DNA of 64,000 nt from Candidatus Cloacimonas sp. (GTDB taxonomy: Bacteria > Cloacimonadota > Cloacimonadia > Cloacimonadales > Cloacimonadaceae): NCBI GenBank assembly GCA_035403355.1, contig DAONFA010000002.1, positions 1 to 64,000 of the forward strand. Direction: 5' to 3'. Position 1 is the stretch's first letter. Each line of letters starts with the position of its first letter. The translations under genes were made by a program, and so were the position numbers. Positions 50,335 through 58,649 of this stretch are shown piece by piece. A model generated the notes under the pieces. It did no database searches. It was not told the origin of the DNA and saw only the letters and a program-made list of their open reading frames with translations.

Positions 50335-52570
50335 CTATCACTCCTATGCGGATTAAATCTTCCCGGGTTGCTAAAACATCGCGGGATTTACTACCTAAAT
50401 GAGGTCCGATAATGCGGGCTCTTTCTAAAAGGTCAATTAATCGTCCCGCTCTGGCATAGCCAATTTTAAAATGCCGTTGCAACATAGAAACGGAAGCAGT
50501 TCCGGTGGTAACAATTACTTTTGCTGCTTCGGGAAATAAATCATCATCGTAATCAAAGAAACCGGGGCTTTCATTTTCTTCCATAGTTAGCGAAAAATCC
50601 TGTGTGGGCTTGGGCTGAGTAGCCAAAAAGTTACAAACCCTGGCAATTTCCACATCGGAAACAAAGGCACCGTGAATGCGTTCCGGCAATGCTTTTCCCG
50701 GAGGTAAAAACAGCATATCTCCATTGCCTAAAAGTCGTTCCGCTCCAATCATATCTAAAATAACGCGGGAATCCACTCGGGAAGAAACCTGGAAGGCAAT
50801 TCGGGCAGGGAAATTTGCTTTAATAATACCGGTGATAACTTTAATGGAAGGACGCTGAGTAGCTAAAATAAGATGCATACCCACCGCTCTTGCCATTTGT
50901 GCTAAACGCGTGATCGGCAATTCAATATCTTTCCCGCTGGTCATAATTAAATCGGCAAATTCATCCACGATAATAACGATAAAAGGCAAGGGCTCCAGGC
51001 CTTCTTCTTCACTGCATTTTTCGTTGTAACCAATAATATCCCGCACTTTGGCTTCCTGCAAAATTTCGTAACGCCTTTCCATTTCGCGCACTGCCCAAAT
51101 AAAGGTTTCCAAGGCAGTATCGGCATCGGTTACAACTTGTCCAATCAAATGAGGAAGTTCATTGTAACCCGCCAGCTCAACCCTCTTGGGATCAATTAAA
51201 ATTAGACGCAGGTCATCAGGTTTGGTGCGCATAATCAAACTCATAATAATGGTATTGATACAAACGCTTTTTCCGCTTCCCGTGGCACCGGCAATTAAAA
51301 GATGGGGCATTTTTGCCAAATCAGCTACAATTGGTTTACCGGCAATATCTTTGCCCAAACCGAATGCTAATTTGGATGTTGTCTGCCGCATTTGTTCCGA
51401 AAGCAGGAGGTCTTTCAAATAAATCATATCTCTTGCCAGATTGGGAATTTCAATTCCGATTAACCCTCGTCCCGGAATAGGTGCCTGCACTCTGATTGAT
51501 TTTGCTTTAATAGCTAGTGCCAAATCATCTGCCAGAGAAGTAAAACGGCTTACTTTGATGCCTTTGGCAGGTTCCAGTTCATATTGAGTAATAATGGGAC
51601 CGATATTCACATTTTTTACTTCAGCTTCAATTCCAAATTCTGCCAGTTTGCTCTTTAAAATTTGGCTGGTAGAGATAATTTGATTTTCAATTTCTTTGCG
51701 TTCGCGTTCGGAAAGTTTAATTGGGCTTTCCAAAAATTCATCTATGACTGGAAGCTGATATTCTCTATCCGTATCCTCTTCCTTAGAAGACGGCTTGGGT
51801 TTCTTCTCTTTAGGAAGCTTTACAACCTCTTCAAATAAGGGCTCCGGAACAGGAACGGAACGATTGTGATTTTGGATTACCGGAATTGTTTCCTCTGCTT
51901 CTTGGGGAGCAGGATTTATATTATTGGCAGTGATGGTAGGTTTGGCTGCTTTGGGCTTTTTCTCTTTCTGCTGCTGCCAGTTTTCTACAGCAGACAAAAT
52001 CCATCTCTTTAACCGTTCATATTCAATCAGCATAACAGCTGTTAAAACTACAGCGCCGATTAAAATAATCTTAGCGCCTGCTCCTGAAAAAACAGCTGCT
52101 AAAATCCGGTAAACAAATAAGGGCACAATACTATGAAAATATTCCTGCTGCCCCGAAACTAACAACACTTGCAGCAAGAACATAATTATCATCAGCGCAT
52201 AGCCCTTTTTCCTGTATTTATCGGCTTCAGGAGCTAAAAAATAGAGTAACGACATCACCGCTATAATATTTAAACCAATCAGGGAAAACCAGAACCCGAA
52301 AAGATAGATAAAAACATAACCGCAAACAATGCCGAAAATGCCAATTGGATTATCAGTTGTGGAATTACCTTCCTTGAACCAGGAAAATATGTTGCCCCCG
52401 GCAGCTAAAGTATCCATATCATTCTTGATGGAATTATAACCCATATTAAGAGCTATAATAATTAAAATGGACAGCAAACATACTATTCCGCTGATAATCC
52501 TTTTGGTTAGCGGGCTTACCTTTTTTTGCCTTCTGGTGTTGTTTCCTTTGCGTTGCTGCTTATTTGCCAA
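50321..52570 (-). CDS. ftsK: DNA translocase FtsK/SpoIIIE
   Basis: Septum-located DNA pump for chromosome segregation. N-terminus: basic start and four or more membrane helices (about 22-180). A linker of low complexity (about 190-265, Pro/Glu/Lys-rich) leads to the alpha/beta motor (about 270-670) with Walker A IAGATGSGKSVCINTII (about 428) and Walker B FIVIIVDEFADLI. The gamma winged-helix (about 680-745, MLQRHFKIGYARAGRLIDLLERARII, in part FKIGYARAGRL) reads polar DNA signals. 749 residues. Overlaps lolA by 14 nt and lies 21 bp behind ychF. Confidence 0.96.
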   Translation of the reverse strand: MANKQQRKGNNTRRQKKVSPLTKRIISGIVCLLSILIIIALNMGYNSIKNDMDTLAAGGNIFSWFKEGNSTTDNPIGIFGIVCGYVFIYLFGFWFSLIGLNIIAVMSLLYFLAPEADKYRKKGYALMIIMFLLQVLLVSGQQEYFHSIVPLFVYRILAAVFSGAGAKIILIGAVVLTAVMLIEYERLKRWILSAVENWQQQKEKKPKAAKPTITANNINPAPQEAEETIPVIQNHNRSVPVPEPLFEEVVKLPKEKKPKPSSKEEDTDREYQLPVIDEFLESPIKLSERERKEIENQIISTSQILKSKLAEFGIEAEVKNVNIGPIITQYELEPAKGIKVSRFTSLADDLALAIKAKSIRVQAPIPGRGLIGIEIPNLARDMIYLKDLLLSEQMRQTTSKLAFGLGKDIAGKPIVADLAKMPHLLIAGATGSGKSVCINTIIMSLIMRTKPDDLRLILIDPKRVELAGYNELPHLIGQVVTDADTALETFIWAVREMERRYEILQEAKVRDIIGYNEKCSEEEGLEPLPFIVIIVDEFADLIMTSGKDIELPITRLAQMARAVGMHLILATQRPSIKVITGIIKANFPARIAFQVSSRVDSRVILDMIGAERLLGNGDMLFLPPGKALPERIHGAFVSDVEIARVCNFLATQPKPTQDFSLTMEENESPGFFDYDDDLFPEAAKVIVTTGTASVSMLQRHFKIGYARAGRLIDLLERARIIGPHLGSKSRDVLATREDLIRIGVIDEER

Positions 52571-52591
52571 GATGATACGCTCCCTGATTTT

Positions 52592-53668
52592 CTATACATT
52601 AAAGCGGATGGAAAGAATATCTCCATCCTTAACAATATAATCCTTTCCTTCCAAACGGAAAAGCCCTTTCTCTTTAAGTGCCTTTTCACTGCCGTAAGTA
52701 ATAATGTCTGCATACTGAAAACACTCAGCCCGGATAAAACCCCGCGCCAGGTCACTGTGAATTTTTCCTGCTGCAGTTACAGCATTGGCACCTTTTTCAA
52801 TTGTCCAGGCACGAACTTCATCAGGACCGACAGTGAAAAAACTAAGATAACCCATCAGCTGATAAGTCCAGTGTGCCAAACGGTCACAAATAGATTCGCT
52901 AATACCTATATCAGCCATAAACATTAGTGCTTCTTCGTTGTCCAGTTTGCTGAGCTCTTCTTCAAACTTCCCGGCTATTATCTGTGCCTGATAACCCTTG
53001 TTAGTAAAGGACTTCAGGGTTTCATCCCAGGTGTTTAAATTATCCTCGTTGCAGTTCAGCAAAATCAACATTGGCTTGGCAGAGAAAAATTGAAAGCCCC
53101 GCACTGCTTTTTCCTCTTCAGAATTTAAAGTAATAGCTGTTAAGGGCTGGTTATTTTGCAGGCAATCCACAATTTTGTGCAAGGCCTTTTCTTCAATTTG
53201 CACAGCCGGGGTTTTAACTCCTCTTTTATAACCCAGCTCAATTTTCTCTAATCGCTTTTCTGCCATAATCATATCGTAAAGCAACATTTCTTCCTGAAAG
53301 CGCTGAAATTGTTCTAAAGGGGTTCCCAAGGGGAAAAGACCTTCCAATTCCTCATCACTGAAACAGCGTAATACCAGGATAAACGCTTCGGCATTTTTTA
53401 TATCCGCAAGCATAGCTGTTTCCGAGGTTTCGCTGTCTTTATAAAAAATACCGGGATAATCGTGAAACTCAATAGTAGCATAGATAGTTTTCTTGGGCTG
53501 ATAGAGCTCGGCAAGCTTGTCAATGCGTTCATCGGCAACTTGGACAACGCCGATATTGGCTTCCCGGGCAGGGGTAGCATATTTATCAGTGCTCTGTTCG
53601 CTTCGGGTTAAGGCATTGAAGATTGTTGTCTTACCTGTTTTAGGCAGACCGATTATTGCCGCTTTCAT
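52592..53668 (-). CDS. ychF: YchF/Ola1-type ATPase
   Basis: P-loop protein of the OBG family that prefers ATP and is linked to translation and stress. Seen: G1 GLPKTGKTTIFNALT, FHDYPG (altered DxxG), NCNEDN in the nucleotide-specificity position, and the C-terminal TGS domain with FFTVGPDEVRAWTIEKGA, GKIHSDLARGFIRAE and DGDILSIRFNV. 358 residues. Start ATG overlaps the stop of the pseudouridine synthase by 4 nt. The G4 difference from standard GTPases is usual for YchF. Confidence 0.92.
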   Translation of the reverse strand: MKAAIIGLPKTGKTTIFNALTRSEQSTDKYATPAREANIGVVQVADERIDKLAELYQPKKTIYATIEFHDYPGIFYKDSETSETAMLADIKNAEAFILVLRCFSDEELEGLFPLGTPLEQFQRFQEEMLLYDMIMAEKRLEKIELGYKRGVKTPAVQIEEKALHKIVDCLQNNQPLTAITLNSEEEKAVRGFQFFSAKPMLILLNCNEDNLNTWDETLKSFTNKGYQAQIIAGKFEEELSKLDNEEALMFMADIGISESICDRLAHWTYQLMGYLSFFTVGPDEVRAWTIEKGANAVTAAGKIHSDLARGFIRAECFQYADIITYGSEKALKEKGLFRLEGKDYIVKDGDILSIRFNV

Positions 53669-54408
53669 CTATTTTTATCCTTTTTCAAGTATAATAGCGC
53701 TTTTACTTCCGCTGGTTCTAATAGACGCCATTTACCAACAGGAAGGTCTTTCAGTTTTATGGGACCGAACTGAAGGCGTTTTAAATAAGTAACCTTTGCC
53801 CCAATTGCTTCTATCATTTGGCGGATTTGTCTTTTCCTGCCTTCGGTGATTACTACTTTTAAGCTCATACTGTCAGGACTTTGCGCTTTTACATAAATTC
53901 CGGCAGGAAGTGTTTTTCCCCCTTCAATTTCTACTCCGTTACGAAGCAGATTTAGTTCCGCATTGTTTAGCCGACGGTTGATATCTACTTTATAAACCTT
54001 ATCCACTTTATTTTCAGGACGCGTTAATAAATTTATCATAGCTGTGTCATTAGTAAAAAGCAAAAGCCCTTCACTATCTTTATCCAGTCGGCCAGCATAA
54101 GCCAGCTGTTTTCCTTTGGGTGGTAAAAGTGAATAAACCGTTTTTCTACCCAGTTCATCACTTTGGGAAACAATATAACCGCGGGGTTTATTAAGAATTA
54201 GGTAATATTTTTCTTTTTGCGGGTGGATCGGTTTTCCGTCCAAAGTTACTTTATCTTCCGCAGGATTTACACGCTGGCTGAGGTCTTTCACCAAAATGCC
54301 GTTAACTTTAATTCTGCCGGAAGTGATGAATTCTTCTACTTTTCTTCTGCTGCCTTGTCCGCAATCAGCAATATAACGATTCAGACGAAGGGTTTTACCA
54401 TCCCTCAA
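53665..54408 (-). CDS. RsuA/RluB-family 23S or 16S rRNA pseudouridine synthase
   Basis: S4 domain at the N-terminus (LRLNRYIADCGQGSRRKVEEFITSGRIKVNG, in part RLNRYIADCGQGSRR) followed by the catalytic domain with the active Asp in AYAGRLDKDSEGLLLFTND and the closing EGRKRQIRQMIEAIG. Most like RluB/RsuA, which modify single rRNA sites. The start is uncertain: a TTG at 54408 gives a 14-nt overlap with lptE, as in three other pairs here, and places the S4 domain at the usual distance; an ATG at 54507 would add 33 basic residues and a 113-nt overlap. I favour the TTG. Confidence 0.88.
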   Translation of the reverse strand: MRDGKTLRLNRYIADCGQGSRRKVEEFITSGRIKVNGILVKDLSQRVNPAEDKVTLDGKPIHPQKEKYYLILNKPRGYIVSQSDELGRKTVYSLLPPKGKQLAYAGRLDKDSEGLLLFTNDTAMINLLTRPENKVDKVYKVDINRRLNNAELNLLRNGVEIEGGKTLPAGIYVKAQSPDSMSLKVVITEGRKRQIRQMIEAIGAKVTYLKRLQFGPIKLKDLPVGKWRLLEPAEVKALLYLKKDKNR

Positions 54409-54895
54409 TACTGTTTTGGAGGATGGTTTTATAGAGTTTGGAGATGAGTTCTTCAACTGCTTCCTCTTTTGTTTTAAATTTGGCAGTGCCGCCTTCGGCA
54501 ACGGCATATAATTCTGTCACCGTCAAACCGCTGTTTTGGTAAAGCACTGAATTATTTATCAAATCGGTAAAAGTAACCGAGACCACCATTTTAACCTGAT
54601 AGTCCTGAACTTGGTTCGCTGCATCGTAGCTGTAAACAGTTTCCGAAAAACTGATTATTGTGCCTTCCAGGGTGCAATCGGGGTCTTCTGTTACCAGTTT
54701 TAAACGACCGTCTTCTCTAATTTCCCGGTTCAAATAGGTAAGCAGTTTATCCCCCAAACCATATTCACTGGTTCTATTTTCAAAAGCCAGAATTCTAATT
54801 TTACGCAAATGCGGGTAGGCATTTGAATAAACAGAATAATAACAGCTGCTTAAGATACATAACAGCAGCAAGGAATAAATAATTTTCTTGACCAT
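54395..54895 (-). CDS. lptE: LptE-like LPS assembly lipoprotein
   Basis: Outer-membrane lipoprotein that plugs LptD in LPS export. The signal peptide (about 1-17) ends in a lipobox, LCILSSC, with the lipidated Cys near residue 17. The mature part has the LptE-family pattern (IRILAFENRTSEYGLGDKLLTYLNREI, in part AFENRTSEYGLG, then LEGTIISFSETVYSYD). 166 residues from the ATG preceded by GGGAGATGG; a second ATG five codons upstream is less likely. First gene of the - strand run, 94 bp from the divergent HTH-PTS gene. Confidence 0.82.
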   Translation of the reverse strand: MVKKIIYSLLLLCILSSCYYSVYSNAYPHLRKIRILAFENRTSEYGLGDKLLTYLNREIREDGRLKLVTEDPDCTLEGTIISFSETVYSYDAANQVQDYQVKMVVSVTFTDLINNSVLYQNSGLTVTELYAVAEGGTAKFKTKEEAVEELISKLYKTILQNSIEGW

Positions 54896-54989
54896 TATTC
54901 CATCTCCCAAAAATGCTTATATAATTGTCAAGCTAAACCTTGAAAAAATAGAAAAAAACGAAAATAAAACCGTAATAAAGGAGGTTTTT

Positions 54990-55658
54990 ATGGCTAAGAA
55001 ATTTATCTCTAAAGCCGAAGCTGCCAAGAAGTTAAAGGTTTCTGAACGAGTCATTCAGGAAATGATCGCCACGAATGTTTTTGAAAGTAAACTCATAGGC
55101 AAAAATGTTAAAATAGACGAGGATTCCTTAAATGAATGGCTGGAAAATCTTAACGAAACAGAAGAAAAAATGCTTGCTCTGAAAAGAGTTATCTGCCATT
55201 TTGAAGAATATCTGCGTCCGGAGAATATTTTTCTGGATTTCAGTGCAGAAAACAAATACGATGCCATCCGTATTTTAAGTGAAAAGGCAAAAGACCTGAA
55301 ACTTGTGCGTGATGCACGCTGGCTTTATGAAGTTGTAGTAGCTCGTGAAGAATTAGTTTCTACCGCTATCGGCAATGGAGTTGCCCTTTTGCATCCCCGT
55401 CATTTGCATCCTTCCAAAATTAAAACACCCAGCATCTTATTCGGCCGTTCATCTGAACCGGTAGATTTTGATGCACCGGATAATCAACCTGTGAATATTT
55501 TCTTTATGCTTCTTTTGCATAACGATAAACAGCACCTTTTTTCGCTTTCATATATTTCCCGCTTAATGATGAATAAAGATATTTTGCAACGGCTGACGGA
55601 AGCTAAAGATGCTAATGAAATTCACCAGTTGTTAACTATTATTCCCGAGCAAGCTTAA
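54990..55658 (+). CDS. HTH domain fused to PTS EIIA (nitrogen/fructose-type)
   Basis: N-terminal excisionase-like winged helix (about 5-55, SKAEAAKKLKVSERVIQEMI) joined to a type-2 PTS EIIA domain (about 75-220). The phosphorylatable His is in GVALLHPRHLHP (first His, about residue 135). Such proteins probably sense phosphorelay state rather than carry sugar; no transport subunits are near. 222 residues; the start is fixed by AAAGGAGG 7 bp ahead, and the longer frame would run back into the lptE gene. It precedes purE by 9 bp on the same strand. Confidence 0.88.
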   Translation: MAKKFISKAEAAKKLKVSERVIQEMIATNVFESKLIGKNVKIDEDSLNEWLENLNETEEKMLALKRVICHFEEYLRPENIFLDFSAENKYDAIRILSEKAKDLKLVRDARWLYEVVVAREELVSTAIGNGVALLHPRHLHPSKIKTPSILFGRSSEPVDFDAPDNQPVNIFFMLLLHNDKQHLFSLSYISRLMMNKDILQRLTEAKDANEIHQLLTIIPEQA

Positions 55659-55667
55659 AAAAAACAG

Positions 55668-56120
55668 ATGCCTCCAAAAATCCGTATAATTATCGGTAGC
55701 AAAAGTGATCTGGATAAAATTGCTCCTGCCAGGGAAATACTGGACCGGTTTGATGTCTCTTATGACCTGCATATTTCTTCAGCTCACCGTAATCCTGAAA
55801 ATACAATTGCCCTTGCTCAAAATGCAAAAGCGGAAGGAATAGAAATTATCATTGCCGGAGCAGGTATGGCTGCTCATTTACCGGGCATCATTGCAGCTCA
55901 TACAACTCTACCGGTTATAGGAATTCCTTTTATTTCCGGTGCCTTGAACGGTTTGGATTCTCTATTTTCCATCGTGCAAATGCCTTCTGGAGTGCCAGTT
56001 GCGTGTATGGCAATTAACGGAGCCAAAAATGCAGCCCTGTTTGCAATCCAGATATTAGCGTTGAAAGATAAAGAGCTGGAGAAGAAGTTTTCGGATTATA
56101 AAGCCGGGTTGAAAGCTTAG
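55668..56120 (+). CDS. purE: N5-carboxyaminoimidazole ribonucleotide mutase (PurE)
   Basis: Purine-pathway enzyme giving CAIR. Motifs: IIGSKSDLDKIAPA, ISSAHRNPENT, AGAGMAAHLPGIIAAHTTLPVIG (in part GMAAHLPG) and IVQMPSGVPVACMAI. The HLPG pattern fits class I (mutase), although the class should be confirmed, since no purK is near. 150 residues. Its stop overlaps the gpmA stop by 4 nt tail-to-tail. Confidence 0.93.
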   Translation: MPPKIRIIIGSKSDLDKIAPAREILDRFDVSYDLHISSAHRNPENTIALAQNAKAEGIEIIIAGAGMAAHLPGIIAAHTTLPVIGIPFISGALNGLDSLFSIVQMPSGVPVACMAINGAKNAALFAIQILALKDKELEKKFSDYKAGLKA

Positions 56121-56866
56121 GATTTTGCCTTGCCTTGATTGGCAACTGCCTTTTGGGCAGCTTCCAATTCTGCTTTATCTGCCAGATAATAATTTTTAAC
56201 CGGTTGTAAATTATCATCAAATTCATAAATAAGGGGAATGCCAGTAGGAATATTCAGACCAACAATATCCGCATCGCTGATATTACTCAAGCTTTTCACT
56301 ATGGCTCGCAAACTATTGCCATGAGCAGAAATTATCATTTTTCTGCCGGCAGCTAAACGAGGTATGATGATTTCATTCCAAAAGGGCATTGTTCTTTTAA
56401 CGGTATCTTTCAAGGATTCACATAGCGGAAGTTGATCTTCCCTCAAATTAGCGTATCGGCGATCGTTTCCAGGATAACGAGGATCGCTTTTTTCCAGGGG
56501 TGGGGGAGGTGTGTCGTAACTTCTACGCCAAAGTAAAACTTGTTCCTCTCCATATTTAACAGCTGTTTCGGCTTTGTTTAAACCTTGCAACGCTCCATAG
56601 TGTCTTTCATTCAGCCGCCAGTCATTATATACAGGAAGATACATCAAATCCATTTCATCCAGAACAATCCACAAAGTTCTGATTGCTCTTTTTAATACGG
56701 AAGTCCAGGTTTCATCAAAAACAAAGCCCTCTTCCTTTAGTCGTTTTCCGGCAAGATGCGCTTCTTCAATACCTTTTTCGGAAAGGTCAACATCTGTCCA
56801 GCCGGTAAACAGATTTTCTTTATTCCAAGTGCTTTCGCCATGACGAAGTAAAACTATTTTATACAT
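56117..56866 (-). CDS. gpmA: 2,3-bisphosphoglycerate-dependent phosphoglycerate mutase
   Basis: Interconverts 3- and 2-phosphoglycerate in glycolysis and gluconeogenesis. The phospho-His is in LLRHGESTWNKENLFTGWTDVDLS (His9), with RRSYDTPPPPLE and the second His in IISAHGNSLRAIVK. 249 residues, the dPGM length. Start ATG follows AAGGAGTTAGTT; the longer frame runs into the upstream gene. It is 13 bp behind the cobalamin adenosyltransferase gene. Confidence 0.96.
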   Translation of the reverse strand: MYKIVLLRHGESTWNKENLFTGWTDVDLSEKGIEEAHLAGKRLKEEGFVFDETWTSVLKRAIRTLWIVLDEMDLMYLPVYNDWRLNERHYGALQGLNKAETAVKYGEEQVLLWRRSYDTPPPPLEKSDPRYPGNDRRYANLREDQLPLCESLKDTVKRTMPFWNEIIIPRLAAGRKMIISAHGNSLRAIVKSLSNISDADIVGLNIPTGIPLIYEFDDNLQPVKNYYLADKAELEAAQKAVANQGKAKS

Positions 56867-56879
56867 AACTAACTCCTTT

Positions 56880-57383
56880 TTAAGATTGGTTGTCCTCTGT
56901 TCTTGCCAAAACAAATAAGAAATCGGATAAGCGGTTTACATAACTAAGCAGTTCGGGAGCAATATTTTCTTGCCTGGATAGCGAAATAATTCTGCGTTCT
57001 GCTCTTCTGGCAACGGTTCTACAGATATCAAGTTTTGCCGAAACAGTATTTCCTCCGGGAATAACAAAACCTTTGAGATGCAGGTTTTTTTCCAGAGAAT
57101 AAACAAGCTCCGTAATATTATCAACATCCTTATTTGTAATTGGCTGGGGATAAGTCCCTTTTTTTGTAGCCAATTGCCCCATACAGCGAAAAAGGGTCTT
57201 TTGTATCTCCAGCAGGTTTTCTTTTTGCCTCGGGTCGGAAAGATAATTTTTGCATTCTCCAATCCAGGAATTTAATTCATCCAGGGTTCCGTATGCCTGA
57301 ACGCGCGGGTCATCTTTAAATACCTTTTCTCCGGAGAATAGAGATGTTTTTCCGCTATCTCCGCTTTTTGTTACAATGCTCAT
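56880..57383 (-). CDS. PduO-type cob(I)alamin adenosyltransferase
   Basis: Transfers the adenosyl group of ATP to cob(I)alamin. Seen: TKSGDSGKTSLFSGEKVFKDDPRVQAYGTLDELNSWIG (in part TKSGDSGKTSLF, AYGTLDELNSWIG), CRTVARRAERRI and the C-terminal YVNRLSDFLFVLAR, all diagnostic of the PduO family. 167 residues. AGGAA precedes the ATG. It implies adenosylcobalamin-dependent enzymes in the cell, as in amino-acid or propionate metabolism. 3 bp behind ridA. Confidence 0.94.
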   Translation of the reverse strand: MSIVTKSGDSGKTSLFSGEKVFKDDPRVQAYGTLDELNSWIGECKNYLSDPRQKENLLEIQKTLFRCMGQLATKKGTYPQPITNKDVDNITELVYSLEKNLHLKGFVIPGGNTVSAKLDICRTVARRAERRIISLSRQENIAPELLSYVNRLSDFLFVLARTEDNQS

Positions 57384-57386
57384 TTC

Positions 57387-57758
57387 CTATCTCATCGCAA
57401 TTACGGAAATCTCAATTTTACCGTTTTTCGGCAGACGGGAAATTTGAACCACTTCTCTGGCAGGGTAGGGAGCACTTAAATAACGGGTATAAATATCGTT
57501 CAGAAGTTCAAAGTCATCCAGGTCTTTTATGAAAACACTTACCTTCACGATATTGGACATCCCCATTCCTGCAGCATCCAAAATGGCTTTAATATTATTG
57601 AAAACCAAATTTGCCTGCTCCTCAAAACTTTCCGGGATAATAGAAGTGCCAGGATCAATTCCTAACTGGCCGCTTATGAACAGTATATTGTTCATCAGAA
57701 TGGCTTGCGAATAGGGTCCTATCGCAGCCGGGGCACGATGCGTCATAACTGATTGCAT
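57387..57758 (-). CDS. ridA: RidA-family enamine/imine deaminase
   Basis: Hydrolyses reactive 2-aminoacrylate-type enamines released by PLP enzymes. Seen: AIGPYSQAILMNNILFISGQLGIDP, split as IGPYSQA and ISGQLGIDP, then ANLVFNNIKAILDAAG, VKVSVFIKDLDDF and the closing PYPAREVVQISRLPKNGKIEISVIA with the conserved Arg. 123 residues, standard trimeric RidA. TAAGGAGC before the ATG. First gene of a three-gene - strand unit. Confidence 0.94.
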   Translation of the reverse strand: MQSVMTHRAPAAIGPYSQAILMNNILFISGQLGIDPGTSIIPESFEEQANLVFNNIKAILDAAGMGMSNIVKVSVFIKDLDDFELLNDIYTRYLSAPYPAREVVQISRLPKNGKIEISVIAMR

Positions 57759-57785
57759 TTTATGCTCCTTACATTTTTTGTCTAA

Positions 57786-57811
57786 GTTATAATTTCAATG
57801 CTATCTGTCAA
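57786..57811 (-). promoter_or_regulatory. Probable promoter of the ridA unit
   Basis: On the - strand TTGACA (57806-57811), 14 bp, then TATAAC (57786-57791), about 30 bp upstream of the ridA start. The spacing is again shorter than 17 bp. Confidence 0.4.
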
Positions 57812-57963
57812 GTCCGATAATCCCGAAACTCAGGTTTTCCTGTTTTTATAACAGGTAGTCCAAGTTGCCGGGATTTTATTCCTCTTTAAAACTCTTTAGG
57901 GCAATATATTGAGTGCGATGGTAGCGTAAACCCATCGTAAATTATACGATGCAAGCGGCGGAA

Positions 57964-58074
57964 GTTTTGACTTACAATTTTCACCTGCCTTTAGTGTAAC
58001 CACATCCCACACTTTTCGTTCACTTTCAACCGCTCTTTAGCTGGTCTGAAAGCTGAAAAATTGGGAGTTAAAAC
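57964..58074 (+). repeat. M1 element copy c (111 bp)
   Basis: Ends GTTTTGACTTACAATTTTC and AAAAATTGGGAGTTAAAAC; interior CACCTGCCTTTAGTGTAACC is the reverse complement of the right part of copy b. It opens the repeat island 57759-58649, in which no gene is supported before 58650. Confidence 0.8.
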
Positions 58075-58105
58075 AAAAAGTATGCACCCTTCTAAACGAA
58101 TTTTT

Positions 58106-58358
58106 GTTTTAACTCTAAACCGAGCTTCAGCTTTGACAGTATCGGACAAAGGATAAATTTCCTGTTGCTTTTGCAGATAGTTTCAACTAAAAAAAGAATC
58201 GGTTTAGAGTCAAAACAAACAGCATACACCCTTCCAAACGAATTTTTGTTTTAACTCTAAACCGAGCTTCAGCTTTGACAGTATCGGACAAAGGATAAAT
58301 TTCCTGTTGCTTCTGCAGATAGTTTCAACCACAAAAAGAATCGGTTTAGAGTCAAAAC
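58106..58358 (+). repeat. Tandem M2 elements (copies b and c)
   Basis: Two almost identical 111-bp elements, 58106-58216 and 58248-58358, with ends GTTTTAACTCTAAACCGA and TCGGTTTAGAGTCAAAAC. They are 31 bp apart, giving a 142-bp period. The 31-bp separator (AGCATACACCCTTCC, then AAACGAATTTTT) also precedes copy b and follows copy c. A third copy is at 24539-24648. Confidence 0.92.
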
Positions 58359-58394
58359 AAACAGCATGCACCTTTCCAACCGAACAATCAATTA

Positions 58395-58525
58395 CCCTAT
58401 TTCCTTTCAAAATTAGTTGATTAACTTGTCCTTCTTGTTTGCGCTATACTGCTAATGAGAATCCCGTATCTTTCCCATATCGCGATACGGGAACGATACG
58501 AGAGTCATATTGGAGTGTTATTGGT
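58395..58525 (-). repeat. Palindromic repeat P, copy 4 (inverted)
   Basis: The 40-bp palindrome region is 58463-58502. The left flank read on the - strand (GTTAATCAACTAATTTTGAA) matches copy 1 closely. It separates the M elements from the restriction-modification genes. Confidence 0.85.
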
Positions 58526-58649
58526 ATTAAACCAGAAATCCATTGACATTATATTTACATCTGTTTTTAATGAATTTGGCAGTGATCATAAAATTGACGA
58601 CTGTTTTAAGAAAATAGGCAAGGTTTAGAACTAAAAGAGAATTAAAAAG

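Noticed and set aside
58106..58358. Possible CRISPR array
   Set aside because: Repeats are 111 bp with 31-bp similar separators; both length and separator similarity are wrong for CRISPR, and no cas genes are present.
58543..58548. TTGACA ahead of the restriction-modification genes as promoter
   Set aside because: No TA-rich hexamer at 14-18 bp; the nearest ones are adjacent or at 20 bp, so support is too weak.
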